DNA from: CAMFKD01 sp964436955
Lineage (GTDB): Bacteria > Chlamydiota > Chlamydiia > Chlamydiales > JAJFMA01
NCBI GenBank assembly: GCA_964436955.1
Contig: CAYTFC010000004.1
Span: 1 to 64,000, forward strand
DNA length: 64,000 nt
Direction of reading: 5' to 3'
Made by a program: the position numbers and the translations under genes. The notes below the pieces were generated by a model. It did not search any database and was not told where the DNA came from. It saw nothing but the letters and a program-made list of their open reading frames with translations. Below, piece after piece: positions 8,269 through 17,244 of this stretch. Every line of letters starts with the position of its first letter. Position 1 is the first letter of the stretch.

Positions 8269-9485
8269 AAATGAAAATATTTTATTCGATTACAGGGATA
8301 GCTCTTTTAATGAGTAGTATAGTGGCTTGGCAGTTTTGGTCATCATCTCCACTAAAAAAAGAGACTGCTTCTTTAGAAATAGCCGAAGCAAACCCTCATG
8401 GTCATATTGACGAGCATGGCCATAGCGAAGAAAATATTATTCCACTTTCATCGGATCAAATCAAAGATTTGGGAATTCAAACAAAAATAGCAGGTCCTGG
8501 AGAATTATCTGTGACCATTTCCACTAGAGGAAAAATTATTTTGCATCCAGATAAGCTAGCTCACATTTTGCCTAAAATCTCTGGGGTTGCTAAAGAAGCT
8601 CGAAAAAACATTGGAGATCGAGTTAAAGAAGGTGAAGTCTTAGCTATTTTGGAAAGTCGTGAAATGGCTGATATCAAAGCGAATTATTTAGCAGCTAAAG
8701 AGAAAGAGAGCCTTGCCCTTTCTCTTTTAGACCGTGAAAAACGTTTACATGAAAAGAAAGTTTCTGCTGAACAGGATTATTTAAATGCAAAATCAGCTTA
8801 TGTAGAAGCTAAAATTAATGTTCAATTATCCGAACAAAAACTCCATGCTTTTGGGATTGAGGATGAAGAAATCAAAGAGCTTTCTAATGAACATAACCCT
8901 GATTTAAGACTTTACGACATCCGATCTCCTATGGATGGAATTGTGATCGCTCGTCACATTAATAAGGGGGAATTTATTGAAAATACGACGACGATTTACG
9001 AGATTGCTGATCTTAGCATCATCTGGATAGAGATCGGGATATATCCAAAGGATCTTGTGAGGGTAAAAGAGGGACAAATGGTGGATATTTCTCTTCCTGT
9101 AGATGGAAAGATCGCACAGGCAAAAATAATCTATCTTAGTCCGATCATTCAAGATGAAACTATAACGGCTAAAGCTGTAGCCGAATTGACAAATCCGAGT
9201 GGAAACTGGCGCCCTGGTTCCTTTGTTAAGGTAAATATTGCAACTGAAAATGTTTTTGTTCCCCTTGTCATATCTAAAGAGGCGATTCAAGAGATCGAAG
9301 GCAAAGATTTTGTTTTTGTAAAAGTACCTGAAGGTTTTGAAAAAAGACAAACCCAAGTAGGTGTTAGCGACGATAAAAACGTTGAAATTCTTTCAGGCTT
9401 AAGTGCAGGAGAAGAATACGCCTCTTCAAAAACATTTTTATTGAAAGCTGATTTAAGCAAAAAAGAAGCGGAGCATGAACACTGA
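8265..9485 (+). CDS. czcB: CzcB-like periplasmic adaptor (membrane fusion protein)
   Basis: A 406-residue adaptor linking the inner-membrane pump to the outer-membrane channel. An N-terminal membrane anchor (IFYSITGIALLMSSIVAWQF) is followed by a His-rich segment (HGHIDEHGHSEE, residues about 44-58), as is common in metal-efflux adaptors. The lipoyl/barrel-sandwich halves (GVAKEARKNIGDRVKEGEVL and DIRSPMDGIVIARHINKGE) flank a coiled-coil hairpin at residues about 140-200. The stop codon overlaps the czcA ATG. The His-rich region could bind Zn2+ or Co2+. Confidence 0.88.
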   Translation: MKMKIFYSITGIALLMSSIVAWQFWSSSPLKKETASLEIAEANPHGHIDEHGHSEENIIPLSSDQIKDLGIQTKIAGPGELSVTISTRGKIILHPDKLAHILPKISGVAKEARKNIGDRVKEGEVLAILESREMADIKANYLAAKEKESLALSLLDREKRLHEKKVSAEQDYLNAKSAYVEAKINVQLSEQKLHAFGIEDEEIKELSNEHNPDLRLYDIRSPMDGIVIARHINKGEFIENTTTIYEIADLSIIWIEIGIYPKDLVRVKEGQMVDISLPVDGKIAQAKIIYLSPIIQDETITAKAVAELTNPSGNWRPGSFVKVNIATENVFVPLVISKEAIQEIEGKDFVFVKVPEGFEKRQTQVGVSDDKNVEILSGLSAGEEYASSKTFLLKADLSKKEAEHEH

Positions 9486-12400
9486 TGATTGAAAAAATTC
9501 TAAGATTTTCTATCCACTATCCTCTGGCTATCATTCTATTCACCTTAGTCGTGACTGGATTTGGTATCTATTCATTTATTCGTCTTCCGATAGATGCTGT
9601 TCCAGATATCACTAACAATCAAGTCCAGATCAATACAACGTTACCAGGATTTTCTCCCATCCAAATAGAAAAACAGGTGACTTATGTCATTGAAACCGCA
9701 TTAGCAGGCATCCCTGGCCTACAGATGACGCGATCTATTTCTAGAAATGCTTTTTCTCAAGTCACCGCTATTTTTGATGATGATGTGAATATCTATTTTG
9801 CTCGGCAACAAATTAATGAACGCCTAAGTGAAATCAAAGAAAACCTTCCACAAGGTGCAGATCCAAGAATGGGACCTGTATCTACAGGACTGGGTGAAGT
9901 TTATATGTGGACTGTAGATTTTAAGCATCCTAATGGAAAAGGAGCAGAGATTAAAGAAGGTTCACCTGGCTGGCAAAAAGATGGGAGGTATCTAACTCCA
10001 GAAGGTCAATTCTTAAGCACAGATATTGAGAAAGCTTCTTATTTAAGGACAGTTCAAGACTGGATTGTCAAGCCACAGTTAAAGGGAGTTAAAGGATTAG
10101 CTGGTGTCGATTCTATTGGAGGATACGTCAGACAGTATCACGTAGAACCAAACCTTGAGCGTATGATTGCTCTTGGTTTAAGCTTTGATGACATTATTTC
10201 TAGCTTAAAAAAAAACAATGCCAGTGTTGGACCTGGATATATTGAAAAGAAGGGAGAAAGCTTACTTATCAAATCGGATGAGCGTTTAGATGCTCCTATC
10301 CAAATCGAAACCATTGTTTTAGCGACAATAGAAGGTATTCCCATTCGAGTCAGGGATATTGCGGAAGTGATCATCGGAAAAGAGATGCGGACAGGTAGTG
10401 CTAGCAAGGACGGTCATGAAGCTGTAGTTGGGACAGCTTTGATGTTGATTGGAGCAAATAGCAGAACTGTATCTCAAGCCGTAGATGAAAAGCTCAAAGA
10501 AATCAATAAAACGCTTCCTCCAGATATCGAAGCCAAATCTGTTTTAAATCGTACCAAACTTGTAAATGCAACCATTAAAACGGTGGTAAGCAATCTAGGC
10601 GAAGGAGCCATTCTAGTCATTGCCGTTTTATTTTTATTTCTAGGTCAATTTAGAGCAGCATTGATTACTGCTATGGTAATTCCTCTCTCCATGCTTATGA
10701 CCGCCACAGGTATGGTTCAGTCCAAGATTAGCGGGAACTTAATGAGTCTTGGCGCTATTGACTTCGGTTTAATCGTTGATGGTGCTGTGATTATTACCGA
10801 AAACTGTTTAAGGAGATTGACGCAGAAGCAACATGAGCTTGGAAGAACTTTAGAGCTTAGTGAGCGTCTGCAAGAGGTTTTAACAGCAAGCAAAGAGATG
10901 ATTCAGCCAACTGTATTTGGACAAGCCATCATTATCACCGTTTATATTCCTATTTTAACTCTTACAGGAGTTGAAGGAAAAATGTTTCACCCTATGGCCA
11001 TGACAGTCATTTTCGCTCTGGTATCAGCATTTGTGCTTTCCCTTACCTTTGTACCCGCCATGATCGCTGTTTTTGTTAAAGGTCATTTAAAAGAGAAAGA
11101 AAATAAAATAGTTGAGTACTCAAAAAGGATTTATAGCCCGATTTTAGATAAATCCTTGAAATTCCCTTGGTGGACTATATCTTCCGGCGTTGTCATTTTT
11201 GCCCTGTCTCTTATCTTATTTTATCAACTAGGGCAAGAATTTGTTCCAACTCTTGATGAAAGAGACATTGCAATGCATGCAGTGCGAATCCCAAGCACTT
11301 CCCTCACTCAATCAACTGAAATGCAAACCATGGTTGAGAAAACGATCAAGAAATTTCCTCAAGTTGCTTATGTATATTCTAAAACAGGAACTGCAGAAAT
11401 GGCTTCAGATCCGATGCCACCTAATGTTTCTGATACATTCATCATTCTTAAACCAAGAGAGGAGTGGCCAGAGCCTAATTTAGACAAAACAAACTTGATC
11501 GAACTGATCCAAACTGAAGTAAATAAAATACCAGGAAATAACTATGAATTTACTCAACCTATTGAAATGCGATTTAATGAATTGATTTCTGGAGTAAGAA
11601 GCGATTTAGCTGTGAAGATTTATGGAGATGATTTTGACGTTATGCAGAGAGCAGCAGATCATATTGCTAATATTCTTAGAAAAATTCCTGGATCAGCTGA
11701 TGTTAAAATAGCTCAAACAAAAGGATTACCTGTTTTAGACGTGAAGATCGACAGAGAAGCAGCCAGTCGCCTAGGTATTAATGTTTCTGAAGGATTAGAT
11801 GTTTTAGCTATAGCAGCGGGAGGGGGAAAAGCAGGACAAATTTTTGAAGGTGACCGTCGCTTTGATATATTGGTTAGACTTCCAGAAACACAGCGGGAAG
11901 ATATTAAGGCATTAGGAAACCTACCAATTCCACTCCCTGTAAAGGAAAATTCTGGAAATAAGACCAAGGCGCATTTTCCTTATGTCCCTCTAAGTGAAAT
12001 AGCTGTTCTCAAAGTTTCTGATGGGCTGAATGAAATTCGTCGAGAAGATGGAAAGCGTTTTATTGCAGTTCAAGCCAATGTACGTGGCAGGGATTTAGGC
12101 TCTTATGTCGAAGATGCTAAGAAAAAAATTCAAGATGAAGTCAAGATACCTGATGGATATTGGCTCAATTGGGGTGGACAGTTTGAAAATTTGATTTCAG
12201 CTAGACAACGTTTGTTTATTGTTGTTCCAATTTGTCTAGGATTAATTTTTCTTCTACTATATACCGCCTTTAACTCGGTACGCTATGCACTATTAGTTTT
12301 TAGTGGGGTTCCTCTTGCTTTAACAGGCGGAATCGTTGCTCTCTGGATAAGAGATATGCCTTTTTCAATTTCTGCAGCCGTTGGATTTATTGCTTTATCT

Positions 12401-12736
12401 GGAATAGCTGTTCTCAATGGACTTGTTCTCATCACATATATTAATCAGCTTCTAGCCGAAAAAGATGACCTTAATTTAGCCATAAAAGAAGGATCCCTAA
12501 CAAGGCTTCGTCCAGTTCTCATGACAGCTTTAGTGGCTTCCTTAGGGTTTGTTCCAATGGCACTTGCGACTGGAACAGGGGCTGAGGTTCAAAAACCTTT
12601 GGCGACAGTCGTCATTGGCGGATTGATTAGCTCAACCCTTCTAACCCTAATTTTGCTACCTGCTCTTTATCATACTTTTTCTCCCGCTCACTATAAGAAA
12701 AGCAAATACTTAACTTCTAATGGAAATGGTAAATAA
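9485..12736 (+). CDS. czcA: CzcA-like heavy-metal RND efflux pump
   Basis: A 1083-residue inner-membrane proton-driven pump, the normal length for HME-RND proteins. It has the characteristic N-terminal transmembrane helix (residues about 12-30), two large periplasmic loops, and the transmembrane-4 motif GAIDFGLIVDGAVII around residue 425. The DFG..DG pattern is typical of CzcA (Zn/Co/Cd) rather than CusA. Other landmarks are DERDIAMHAVRIPSTSLTQS at the start of the second loop and ALSGIAVLNGLVLI in the C-terminal membrane half. It is translated from an ATG overlapping the czcB stop. A P1B ATPase follows after 2 bp. Confidence 0.92.
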   Translation: MIEKILRFSIHYPLAIILFTLVVTGFGIYSFIRLPIDAVPDITNNQVQINTTLPGFSPIQIEKQVTYVIETALAGIPGLQMTRSISRNAFSQVTAIFDDDVNIYFARQQINERLSEIKENLPQGADPRMGPVSTGLGEVYMWTVDFKHPNGKGAEIKEGSPGWQKDGRYLTPEGQFLSTDIEKASYLRTVQDWIVKPQLKGVKGLAGVDSIGGYVRQYHVEPNLERMIALGLSFDDIISSLKKNNASVGPGYIEKKGESLLIKSDERLDAPIQIETIVLATIEGIPIRVRDIAEVIIGKEMRTGSASKDGHEAVVGTALMLIGANSRTVSQAVDEKLKEINKTLPPDIEAKSVLNRTKLVNATIKTVVSNLGEGAILVIAVLFLFLGQFRAALITAMVIPLSMLMTATGMVQSKISGNLMSLGAIDFGLIVDGAVIITENCLRRLTQKQHELGRTLELSERLQEVLTASKEMIQPTVFGQAIIITVYIPILTLTGVEGKMFHPMAMTVIFALVSAFVLSLTFVPAMIAVFVKGHLKEKENKIVEYSKRIYSPILDKSLKFPWWTISSGVVIFALSLILFYQLGQEFVPTLDERDIAMHAVRIPSTSLTQSTEMQTMVEKTIKKFPQVAYVYSKTGTAEMASDPMPPNVSDTFIILKPREEWPEPNLDKTNLIELIQTEVNKIPGNNYEFTQPIEMRFNELISGVRSDLAVKIYGDDFDVMQRAADHIANILRKIPGSADVKIAQTKGLPVLDVKIDREAASRLGINVSEGLDVLAIAAGGGKAGQIFEGDRRFDILVRLPETQREDIKALGNLPIPLPVKENSGNKTKAHFPYVPLSEIAVLKVSDGLNEIRREDGKRFIAVQANVRGRDLGSYVEDAKKKIQDEVKIPDGYWLNWGGQFENLISARQRLFIVVPICLGLIFLLLYTAFNSVRYALLVFSGVPLALTGGIVALWIRDMPFSISAAVGFIALSGIAVLNGLVLITYINQLLAEKDDLNLAIKEGSLTRLRPVLMTALVASLGFVPMALATGTGAEVQKPLATVVIGGLISSTLLTLILLPALYHTFSPAHYKKSKYLTSNGNGK

Positions 12737-12738
12737 TC

Positions 12739-14616
12739 ATGAATTTATCCCAAGATACCAAATTTCGATGGCTTATCTTTTCTCTAGTCTTAGTAGCAGT
12801 ATTTGAGGTTCTCTCTTTATCAGGTTGGGATTTACCACATGTAATAGCTATTCCTTTATTTTTATCTATTATTCTTTTTATTGGCCATCACACCTTGCTT
12901 GAAGGATTTCAAGCTCTATTCCAGTTAAATTTCAAAAGTATCAATTTTCTAATGACAATTGCTGTAATAGGAGCTTTCTACCTAGAGAAATATGAAGAAG
13001 CCGCGATTGTGATTGTTCTGTATAACCTTGCCGAAAAACTTGAAGACCTTGGAATACAACAAAGTAAAACATCTCTTAGCAGCCTGGCAGAAAAAATGCC
13101 TAAAACCGCCTTTATCAAGGGAAGGGACTATCCTATTCCGGTTAGTCAAGTAAAGATTGATGATGTGCTAGTGGTTAAGCCGGGAGAAATGATTCCTTTG
13201 GATGGCAAAGTACTTTTTGGATTTACAGCTGTTGATGAAGCAACGATCACAGGCGAGCCTATAGCAAAAGACAAAATGATAGGGGATTTCGTTTTTGCTG
13301 GGACTTTGAATAAACAAGGTTATATTGAAGTTCAAGTGACTAAACTTTCAAAAGATACCACACTGGCAAAGATTCAAGAGATCACTCTTAAAGCCTTTGA
13401 AGCGAAAGCACACACACAGAAATTTATTGAAACTTTTTCAAGTTACTACACTCCTTCTGTCATTCTCTTGGCCTTTTTATGGATGATCATCCCACCCTAC
13501 TTTTTCTTAACTCCTTTTAATCAGAGTTTTCAGAATGCCTTAACTTTGCTCGTCATTGCTTGCCCCTGTGCCTTAGTTATATCTACTCCTGTATCGATCT
13601 ATTCAGCACTCGGAAACGCAGCAAGTAAGGGTATTTTGATTAAAGGAGGTCGGTACTTAGAGGCTATTGGAAAAATCAAGGCAATTGCCCTAGATAAAAC
13701 TAGAACTCTTACGTTTGGAAATCCAATCGTTACGGACATCATCCCTTTTGGATCTCATACAAAAGAGCATCTTTTAAGTTGCGCTGCTGGTATTGAAATT
13801 CAATCGGAACATCCACTTGCTAAAAGTATTGTTCAAGCAGCTAAAGCAGAAAAATACGTACCACATTCTGTAGAAAATTTCCAAATAAAAATGGGCAAAG
13901 GAGCCCAAGCTGATTGTCTAGTATGTGAAGATAAACATCACTGCATAGGAAAATTAGAATTCATTTTAGAAGAACATCATGTCCCCCAAGAAGTTATTGA
14001 AAAAATGGATTTATTACAAAAAGAAGGAAAAACTGTCATCCTCATCTGCACTCACAAGGAAGTAGAAGGGGTAATAGGACTCTTGGATGAGGTTCGTCCA
14101 GAAAGTAAACAGGTAATCCTAAACATTAAAAGTCTTGGAATCATTCCTGTGATGTTAACAGGAGACAATCCCACATCTGCCCAGGCGATAGCTAAAATGG
14201 TAGGTATTGCTGATGTGAAGTCTAGCCTTCTTCCCGAAGACAAAGCAAAGGAAATACAAACCCTCTTAGATAAGTACAAATCTGTCGCCATGGTAGGGGA
14301 TGGGATTAATGATGCTCCCGCTTTAGCTCTTTCTAGCGTTGGTATTACGATGAGCGAATTGGGAAGCGATACCGCTATTGAAGCAGCTTCGATTGTTATT
14401 CTTAGCGATTACTTAAATAGAATTCCATTCTTAATCAAGCTAGGTAGAAAAGCTCTTCAAACAATCCGATTGAACATATTTTTAGCCATAGCGATAAAAC
14501 TCGTTTTTATCTCATTGGCATTATTTGGAATGAGCAACTTAGCGTTAGCCATTTTTGCTGATGTCGGGGTCACTGTGATCGTTATCCTGAATAGTTTGAG
14601 GCTCGCGCATGCTTAA
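12739..14616 (+). CDS. P1B-type Zn/Cd/Co ATPase, with altered phosphorylation motif
   Basis: A 625-residue heavy-metal P-type ATPase. It lacks an N-terminal heavy-metal-associated domain and starts with membrane helices. The TGE loop (DEATITGEPI), the CPC metal-site motif (CPCALVIS, residues 275-280), a His-Pro motif (SEHPLA), GDGINDAPAL and the C-terminal KLVFISLALFG..NLALAIFADVG pattern place it with ZntA/CadA (Zn2+, Cd2+). The phosphorylation motif reads DKTRTLT (Asp319, Arg322) instead of the near-invariant DKTGTLT. The rest looks intact. It directly follows czcA, so it probably delivers cytoplasmic metal outward while CzcCBA clears the periplasm. Activity is uncertain because of the G-to-R change. 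Confidence 0.88.
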   Translation: MNLSQDTKFRWLIFSLVLVAVFEVLSLSGWDLPHVIAIPLFLSIILFIGHHTLLEGFQALFQLNFKSINFLMTIAVIGAFYLEKYEEAAIVIVLYNLAEKLEDLGIQQSKTSLSSLAEKMPKTAFIKGRDYPIPVSQVKIDDVLVVKPGEMIPLDGKVLFGFTAVDEATITGEPIAKDKMIGDFVFAGTLNKQGYIEVQVTKLSKDTTLAKIQEITLKAFEAKAHTQKFIETFSSYYTPSVILLAFLWMIIPPYFFLTPFNQSFQNALTLLVIACPCALVISTPVSIYSALGNAASKGILIKGGRYLEAIGKIKAIALDKTRTLTFGNPIVTDIIPFGSHTKEHLLSCAAGIEIQSEHPLAKSIVQAAKAEKYVPHSVENFQIKMGKGAQADCLVCEDKHHCIGKLEFILEEHHVPQEVIEKMDLLQKEGKTVILICTHKEVEGVIGLLDEVRPESKQVILNIKSLGIIPVMLTGDNPTSAQAIAKMVGIADVKSSLLPEDKAKEIQTLLDKYKSVAMVGDGINDAPALALSSVGITMSELGSDTAIEAASIVILSDYLNRIPFLIKLGRKALQTIRLNIFLAIAIKLVFISLALFGMSNLALAIFADVGVTVIVILNSLRLAHA

Positions 14617-14630
14617 AAAAATGTCACCCC

Positions 14631-14951
14631 TTGAAAGCGGAAGGAGACCTCTGCGATGGAGAGATTATCGATTTCTGCCGCTTGGGAAGCAGTATTAAAA
14701 AATGCGACGCTAAGACACCGATGATTGGGATAACAATGGACGATCCATATAAAATGGATCAGCGAGCCGGAGTTTTCCTTCGGTCATTGCAGGATTTAGA
14801 ACGTTGTGTTGATGGATGGAGCGTTAAGCCTTGTGCAGGGAAAATATTTTCTCTCAATATGGCGGATGACGGTACTATACAATCGCCTCATCGAATTCTT
14901 TTAGGACAGGTAGAAACTGCAAGAAATCCGAAAATTCCTATGGGACTTTAG
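14631..14951 (+). CDS. Doubtful open frame after the P1B ATPase
   Basis: An open frame of about 106 codons begins with TTG (first ATG inside at 14721) and has no clear ribosome binding site. The middle (MDDPYKMDQRAGVFLRSLQD, then RCVDGWSVKPCAGKIFSLNM) reads like ordinary protein but matches no family I know. A second short frame (starting MERLSISAAWEAVLKN at about 14655) overlaps it and stops after 22 codons. This could be the remains of a decayed gene. I would not rely on it as an expressed protein. Confidence 0.25.
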   Translation: MKAEGDLCDGEIIDFCRLGSSIKKCDAKTPMIGITMDDPYKMDQRAGVFLRSLQDLERCVDGWSVKPCAGKIFSLNMADDGTIQSPHRILLGQVETARNPKIPMGL

Positions 14952-15021
14952 TGACGCTTGTTTAAGCTCACCTTCTAGAAGGGGTCAAAAAATAGTTCAC
15001 AAAAAGCCAAGTCTGCTTTTG

Positions 15022-15142
15022 CTGCTACTTTTTACATCTTAAAAATCGAGCATTAAACAGCCTATTTTGCTGTTTCCTGCTACTTTTTTTAATACATAAA
15101 TCAAGCAGCAAACGGCTATTTTATCGATTTGCTGCTTGATTT
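15022..15142. repeat. Hairpin and direct-repeat cluster upstream of ATPase gene
   Basis: There are two perfect inverted repeats: AAACAGC/GCTGTTT (15055-15061 and 15069-15075) and a 15-bp-arm one, AAATCAAGCAGCAAA/TTTGCTGCTTGATTT (15098-15112 and 15128-15142). The word CTGCTACTTTTT occurs twice (15022-15033 and 15078-15089). The cluster ends about 50 bp before the ATPase start. It may combine a terminator for the czc operon with a regulatory or recombination site. Confidence 0.5.
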
Positions 15143-15191
15143 TTCTTTCTATCCTAAGTATGCTCGTGCCATAAGGAATGTAGGAGTTAAA

Positions 15192-16622
15192 ATGAAACCA
15201 TCTCAGTTTATAGGACGTGAAGCCGAAATGACTCGGCTTAAAGGGCTTTTAGAAAAAAAAAGCGCTAGCCTTATTGTTGTCAGGGGTAGAAGACGTATTG
15301 GAAAAAGCAGGCTTCTTTCAGAATTTGGAAAAGAAATGAAAAGCTACTTCTTTTCTGGAAATCCTCCGGTTCGCAAAACAACAGCCCAAACTCAGCGAAA
15401 TGACTTTGCACGTCAGCTTGAGAGAGCAGGTATCCCTGGTGTTAAGCCAGATGATTGGAGTAATCTCTTCTGGTATCTCTCCAAGGAAACTAAAAAAGGT
15501 CGAGTTCTTATTGTATTCGATGAAATCTCATGGATGGGAGGAAAAGATCCTCATTTTCTAGGACACTTGAAAACTGCTTGGGATATGTATTTTAGCAAAA
15601 ATCCACACTTAATTATTGCGCTTTGTGGATCCGTATCTTCATGGATTGAAAAAAATATCCTAAGCAATACAGGATTTTTGGGAAGAATTACCCTCGATCT
15701 TGTGCTTGAAGAGCTTCCATTAGAGGTTTGTAATGCTTTCTGGCATCCAAAAGAAAAGCGTATTACTCCTTATGAAAAGTTCAAGCTGTTATCCGTAATA
15801 GGAGGTGTTCCGCTTTATTTGGAACAAATCAAACCAAATCTTCCTGCAGAGCGAAATATCCAAGATCTCTGTTTTACTAAAGGAGGATTGCTTGTACGTG
15901 AATTCGATGAGATATTCTCTGATCTTTTTTCTCGTACTAAAGCTAGACATAAAGAAATTGTCCTCTGTCTTGCCAACGGTCCAAAGGAGCTTGTTCAAAT
16001 TTGCAATGAATTAGGGAAAAGTGTGGGGGGGATATTCAGTAAACATTTAGATGAATTGGTAAAAGCAGGCTTTGTAAAAAGGGACTTTACATGGGATCTA
16101 AAAAATGGAAAAGAAGGAAAACTAAGCCGTTATCGATTAAGTGATAATTATTTACGCTTTTATTTGAAATATATATCTCCTAATCGTTCTAACATCGAAA
16201 AAGAAAGTTTTTCCACTTTAATAACCCAACTTCCTGGATGGGAAGGTATCATGGGATTACAGTTTGAGAATCTTGTTGTCCATAATAGAAAAACTCTCTG
16301 GAAGATGTTAGGTATCTCTCCAGAGGAAATAATAATGGAAGGCCCATTTTTTCAAAGTCACACGACTAAGCAAGCGGGATGTCAAATTGACTATATGATC
16401 CAAACTCGCTTTCTTAATCTATATGTATGTGAGATTAAATTCTCTAAGGGTCTTGTCGGTAATAAAATCATTGAGGAAATGGAGAACAAAATAAAAAAAT
16501 TGAAAATCCCTAGAAACTGCTCCATCAGACCTGTGCTTATTCATGTTAATGGGGTGGAGGAGAGTGTTTTGGATGAGAGATATTTTGATAAAGTAATCGA
16601 TTTCGGACAACTTTTAGAGTGA
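15192..16622 (+). CDS. AAA-family ATPase with C-terminal DUF234
   Basis: A 476-residue protein starting at ATG 15192, preceded by TAGGAG; an upstream in-frame start at 15129 would lie inside a hairpin. The N-terminal ATPase (FIGREAEMTRL, Walker A VVRGRRRIGKSRLL, Walker B VLIVFDEISWMGG, sensor LIIALCGSVSSWIE) belongs to the archaeal-type ATPase group PF01637. The C-terminal part (LSRYRLSDNYLRFYLKYI, GLQFENLV, QIDYMIQT, LYVCEIKFSKG) is DUF234, a nuclease-like fold. The biological role is not established; such genes are frequent on mobile DNA and in chlamydia-like genomes. Hairpin-rich spacers flank it on both sides. Confidence 0.85.
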   Translation: MKPSQFIGREAEMTRLKGLLEKKSASLIVVRGRRRIGKSRLLSEFGKEMKSYFFSGNPPVRKTTAQTQRNDFARQLERAGIPGVKPDDWSNLFWYLSKETKKGRVLIVFDEISWMGGKDPHFLGHLKTAWDMYFSKNPHLIIALCGSVSSWIEKNILSNTGFLGRITLDLVLEELPLEVCNAFWHPKEKRITPYEKFKLLSVIGGVPLYLEQIKPNLPAERNIQDLCFTKGGLLVREFDEIFSDLFSRTKARHKEIVLCLANGPKELVQICNELGKSVGGIFSKHLDELVKAGFVKRDFTWDLKNGKEGKLSRYRLSDNYLRFYLKYISPNRSNIEKESFSTLITQLPGWEGIMGLQFENLVVHNRKTLWKMLGISPEEIIMEGPFFQSHTTKQAGCQIDYMIQTRFLNLYVCEIKFSKGLVGNKIIEEMENKIKKLKIPRNCSIRPVLIHVNGVEESVLDERYFDKVIDFGQLLE

Positions 16623-16639
16623 TATTTAACTTTTTTACT

Positions 16640-16777
16640 CCCGAAATCGACACATTGCTGATTTCGGGATCAAAATTTTGGTTCATTTTTCGATCCCCAA
16701 ATCGACATTTGCAGATTTATGGACACATTTGAGTTCTGAAAAAAATCAGCAAATCTGCAAAATGTTGATTTGGGGAT
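16640..16777. repeat. Two inverted repeats containing AAATCGACA
   Basis: The first hairpin has perfect 9-bp arms, CCCGAAATC/GATTTCGGG (16640-16668). The second pairs 16693-16718 (ATCCCCAAATCGACATTTGC...) with 16751-16777 with one mismatch and one indel. Both carry the AAATCGACA word also found in the 6460-6545 repeat. They follow the ATPase stop, so a terminator role is possible too. Confidence 0.55.
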
Positions 16778-16852
16778 GGATCACTCTTTAATATTCCTTC
16801 CGGAAGCATTGACATAAATTAATCATAAAAGCATTAAACAATTGCGTCATTA

Positions 16853-17206
16853 TCAAGAGAAACGAGGCGTATACTCAAGATCATTTTTGCTGGTCAATTT
16901 ATGGTTATCTCCTTGCTCATATTGAGAATCGTTGATTAGCACTTTGAATTCACATAAATTAAATGACTTGTAAGTTTCCCAAACCCATTCGTTAGGCCGT
17001 GTATTCATTAACATTATTCCCTTATCCCAGCTGAGGTCAGCCCCGCTCCCTCTAATAAAAATACTATTGTTAAATCCCACATCATAATGAATCACAACAC
17101 GAGTAAGCTCAGCTTTTGCTTTCTTTTTATCATTAGTTTGAACAGGACTAGAAGTTGTTGAATTTGTTTCTGATGGCTTTAAGGGTGCGTTTTTTGTAAG
17201 TACCAT
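16853..17206 (-). CDS. Small glycan-binding (CBM20/CBM48-like) protein
   Basis: A 117-residue protein with a disordered Ser/Thr/Lys-rich N-terminus (residues 1-33) and one beta-sandwich-like domain. The pattern VVIHYDVGFNNSIFIRGSG, then LSWDKGIMLMN, EWVWETYKSF and CEFKVLIND is typical of starch/glycogen-binding modules, with aromatic residues Trp, Trp and Tyr available for sugar stacking. It lies 38 bp downstream of glgC on the same strand, so it is probably co-transcribed and may target glycogen. There is no signal peptide, which suggests a cytoplasmic location. The exact CBM family is uncertain. Confidence 0.65.
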   Translation of the reverse strand: MVLTKNAPLKPSETNSTTSSPVQTNDKKKAKAELTRVVIHYDVGFNNSIFIRGSGADLSWDKGIMLMNTRPNEWVWETYKSFNLCEFKVLINDSQYEQGDNHKLTSKNDLEYTPRFS

Positions 17207-17244
17207 ACATATCTCCTTTTAAATTTTCTAAGAACTTCAGTGCA

